DNA of 64,000 bases, from NCBI RefSeq assembly GCF_015163655.1, contig NZ_JADEUF010000004.1, positions 1-64,000 on the forward strand, read 5' to 3'. Below the pieces are notes generated by a model, which saw only the letters and a program-made list of their open reading frames with translations, did no database searches and was not told the origin of the DNA. The DNA comes from Xenorhabdus griffiniae. GTDB taxonomy: Bacteria; Pseudomonadota; Gammaproteobacteria; Enterobacterales; Enterobacteriaceae. Numbering within the stretch: position 1 is the first letter of the stretch; the number at the start of each line of letters is the position of its first letter. A program made the position numbers and the translations under genes. Shown here in pieces: positions 63,301 to 64,000 of this stretch.

Positions 63301-64000
63301 TAACCGCAGCGGAACCGTACAAGGCGGCAAACAGATTGATGTCTTCGCCCATCACATCGATAACAGCGACGGCAAACTGCTGGCTGATCAAGCCCTGACC
63401 GTGAACACGACGGGCAATATCGATAACCAGCGCGGCACGTTGCAGGGGCTGTCCGCCTTGAACGTGACGTCAGGGGGTGATATCCGAAATGGCGAGGGTA
63501 AGCTGTTGTCCAGTCAGGCACTGACCCTGAAAGCGATCGGCAGCGTCGATAACCAGTCCGGTAATATCCAGGGCAAAGCGCTGGCGCTGACGGCGCAGAA
63601 ACTGACCAATACAAAAGGTAATATTGTCAGCCAGGGGCATTTGCAGCTTGATATCAGTCAGGGCATTGATAATCAGCACGGGCTCATTAAGGCCGATGAT
63701 GTCCTGAATATCCACACGGATGGCCACTGGAATAACCACGGCGGCACCGTACAAGGCGGCAAACAGGTTGACGTCTCTGCCCATGGCATTGATAACAGCG
63801 GCGGCAAACTGTCGGCCGGGCAAAAGCTGACCCTGAACGCCGCCGATAATATCGATAACCAGTCCGGGGACATCCGGGGCGAAGCGCTGCAATTGACGGC
63901 GCAGCACCTGAACAATGCACAGGGTAAGATCGTCAGCCAGGGCCGTTTGCGGCTTGATAGTCATCAGTCGATTGATAATCAGCACGGGCTGCTTGATGCG
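60350..64000 (+). CDS. TpsA filamentous hemagglutinin/CdiA-like exoprotein (5' part)
   Basis: An open frame of 1217 codons from ATG 60350 (AGGA upstream) runs without a stop to the window end, so only the N-terminal part is seen. Residues 1-25 (MNKQCYCLIYSRTHGELRVV) are the extended signal peptide region typical of large TPS proteins, followed by the hydrophobic segment and cleavage near ALA-DG (residue 65). The TPS secretion domain follows, with ANPSGIVCNGCGTINAGRM near 177-195. After about residue 350 come degenerate beta-helix repeats of the form DNQxGxLxxxxLxLxA; from 62501 they become a near-perfect tandem array. Family members include adhesins, hemolysins and contact-dependent CdiA toxins. 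Which one this is depends on the missing C-terminus. Confidence 0.93.
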   Translation, partial: MNKQCYCLIYSRTHGELRVVSELARSCSTAPGQRRGIGASRLWVTVRRAVWLLGAALFAGQALADGIIADRQVPSGQRPEVITTQNGLPQVNINAPNQAGVSHNPYQQFDVGQRGAILNNSALMTSTQLAGMIQGNPRLDPNAAPARFIINEVNSDKPSQLRGFLEVAGGRAQVIVANPSGIVCNGCGTINAGRMTLTTGKPQLNADGSLAGYQVERGVVSIEGGGLNGDPRHDTGYVDILARAVKVNAGVWAKAELAVVAGRNRISADSKTVTPLAADDKKPELAIDMGQMGGMYSGYIRMIGTEAGVGVRNQGGHLQAGKMLTVSSEGRLSWQSREEKEPVTQVVGDVTLTARDGIEHHGKLHSGGQLAVQSRDGDIQQSGTLAAVGDIRLTSARGIQSRGHVLAGSDINSTLKHKANLTLNSQGNIQASGHLLSLGDIKVTGHRVDISQSQLAASRAKIGAQAGGVALQQAKIDSQQLTVKTPGNIDAQQAQVRVGRWEIDANNLFNQKAVWSQVEAGESRFALAGVLDNTGGRIEAPQLNLNAGSLNNQQGHLVALDKTVQHWQVSGLLNNTDGLLGNNGDLRLDTGSLNNQRGTLQSQAALDIISGDDINNSEGKLLSGQRLTVKAERNIDNQGGLLESPLTLDVTSGADIKNSQGKLFGQQLTVKASGSIDNLSGEMRSEHLLLTAHNLTNTEGKVVSQGRLKLDIRQSLVNQHGFLDAADALDILTQGNWDNRSGTAQGGKQIDVSAHHIDNSDGKLLADQALTVNTTGNIDNQRGTLQGLSALNVTSGGDIQNGEGKLLSGQALTLTATGSVDNQSGNIQGKALELTVQKLTNTKGNIVSQGHLQLNISQDIDNQHGLIKADDALNIHTEGHWDNRGGTAQGSKQVDVSAHSIDNSDGKLSAAQALTLNVADNIDNQSGDIRGEALQLTAQHLNNAQGKIVSQSRLRLDSHQSIDNQHGLLDAADALDILTQGNWDNRSGTVQGGKQIDVFAHHIDNSDGKLLADQALTVNTTGNIDNQRGTLQGLSALNVTSGGDIRNGEGKLLSSQALTLKAIGSVDNQSGNIQGKALALTAQKLTNTKGNIVSQGHLQLDISQGIDNQHGLIKADDVLNIHTDGHWNNHGGTVQGGKQVDVSAHGIDNSGGKLSAGQKLTLNAADNIDNQSGDIRGEALQLTAQHLNNAQGKIVSQGRLRLDSHQSIDNQHGLLDA
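62501..64000 (+). repeat. 738-base tandem repeats within tpsA
   Basis: Units start at 62501, 63239 and 63977 (marked by AATCAGCACGG), exactly 738 bases or 246 codons apart. Each unit has the same internal sub-start 432 bases in (62933 and 63671), splitting it into 144- and 102-codon halves that are themselves related. A 240-base stretch compared by eye between units 1 and 2 is roughly 95% identical. The array runs past the window end. Confidence 0.9.

Noticed and set aside
62324-63985. Minus-strand 355- and 171-codon open frames in tpsA
   Set aside because: They are shadows created by the in-frame tandem repeats of the exoprotein gene, and their repeats follow the same 738-base period.
62501-64000. 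CRISPR-like array
   Set aside because: Repeats are long, in-frame and coding, with no short repeat-spacer alternation; no cas genes are present.

Overview
The window looks like a chromosomal piece of an entomopathogenic enterobacterium of the Photorhabdus/Xenorhabdus group (Morganellaceae). This is inferred from very large NRPS genes with many dual-type C/E domains, a yersiniabactin-like locus next to a two-partner secretion (TPS) locus, AT-rich intergenic DNA with TATACCAAT-ended small inverted-repeat elements, and an enterobacterial ttcA. I cannot separate the two genera from sequence alone.

Layout: (1) 175-1068, ttcA (tRNA 2-thiocytidine synthesis), minus strand, with its own terminator. 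(2) 1367-25288, two adjacent minus-strand NRPS genes (about 4063 and 3908 aa). Together they form a six-module line: C-A-T-E / C-A-T / C-A-T-E // C-A-T-E / C-A-T / C-A-T-TE. Condensation-domain types agree with epimerase placement, predicting D-L-D-D-L-L. Four of six A domains carry the same GrsA-like aromatic code with Ser at position 239. (3) 25295-27118, a 1 kb AT-rich gap with repeats, an EmrE-like SMR pump and a small DUF333 lipoprotein. (4) 27177-57028, a complete yersiniabactin/piscibactin-type siderophore locus. One minus-strand run holds fyuA-, ybtX-, ybtP-, ybtQ-, irp2-, irp1-, ybtU- and ybtT-like genes and a fused ybtE-ybtS gene; most junctions overlap or nearly touch. A ybtA-like AraC regulator is divergent, and a Fur-box match lies in the shared intergenic region. 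(5) 58491-64000, a GC-richer TPS locus: a FhaC/ShlB-type transporter and the first 1217 codons of a giant TpsA exoprotein that runs off the window.

How the genes work together: the fused ligase/salicylate synthase would make and activate salicylate and load it on the aryl carrier protein of the Irp2-like protein. The Irp2- and Irp1-like proteins then build thiazoline rings around a ketide extension. The reductase and editing thioesterase act in trans. The receptor, two half-ABC transporters and MFS protein move the siderophore. Compared with yersiniabactin synthetase the Irp1-like protein differs in two ways: the C-methyltransferase between AT and KR is absent apart from a possible remnant, and a whole Cy-A(Cys)-PCP module is inserted before the thioesterase. 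The predicted product therefore lacks the gem-dimethyl group (as in piscibactin) and gains a fourth cysteine. From memory, photoxenobactins described from Xenorhabdus/Photorhabdus come from a yersiniabactin-like cluster and may be the same family; I could not check this.

The most notable points are the altered Irp1 architecture with the YbtE-YbtS fusion, and the hexamodular aromatic-peptide NRPS with strong evidence of internal domain recombination.
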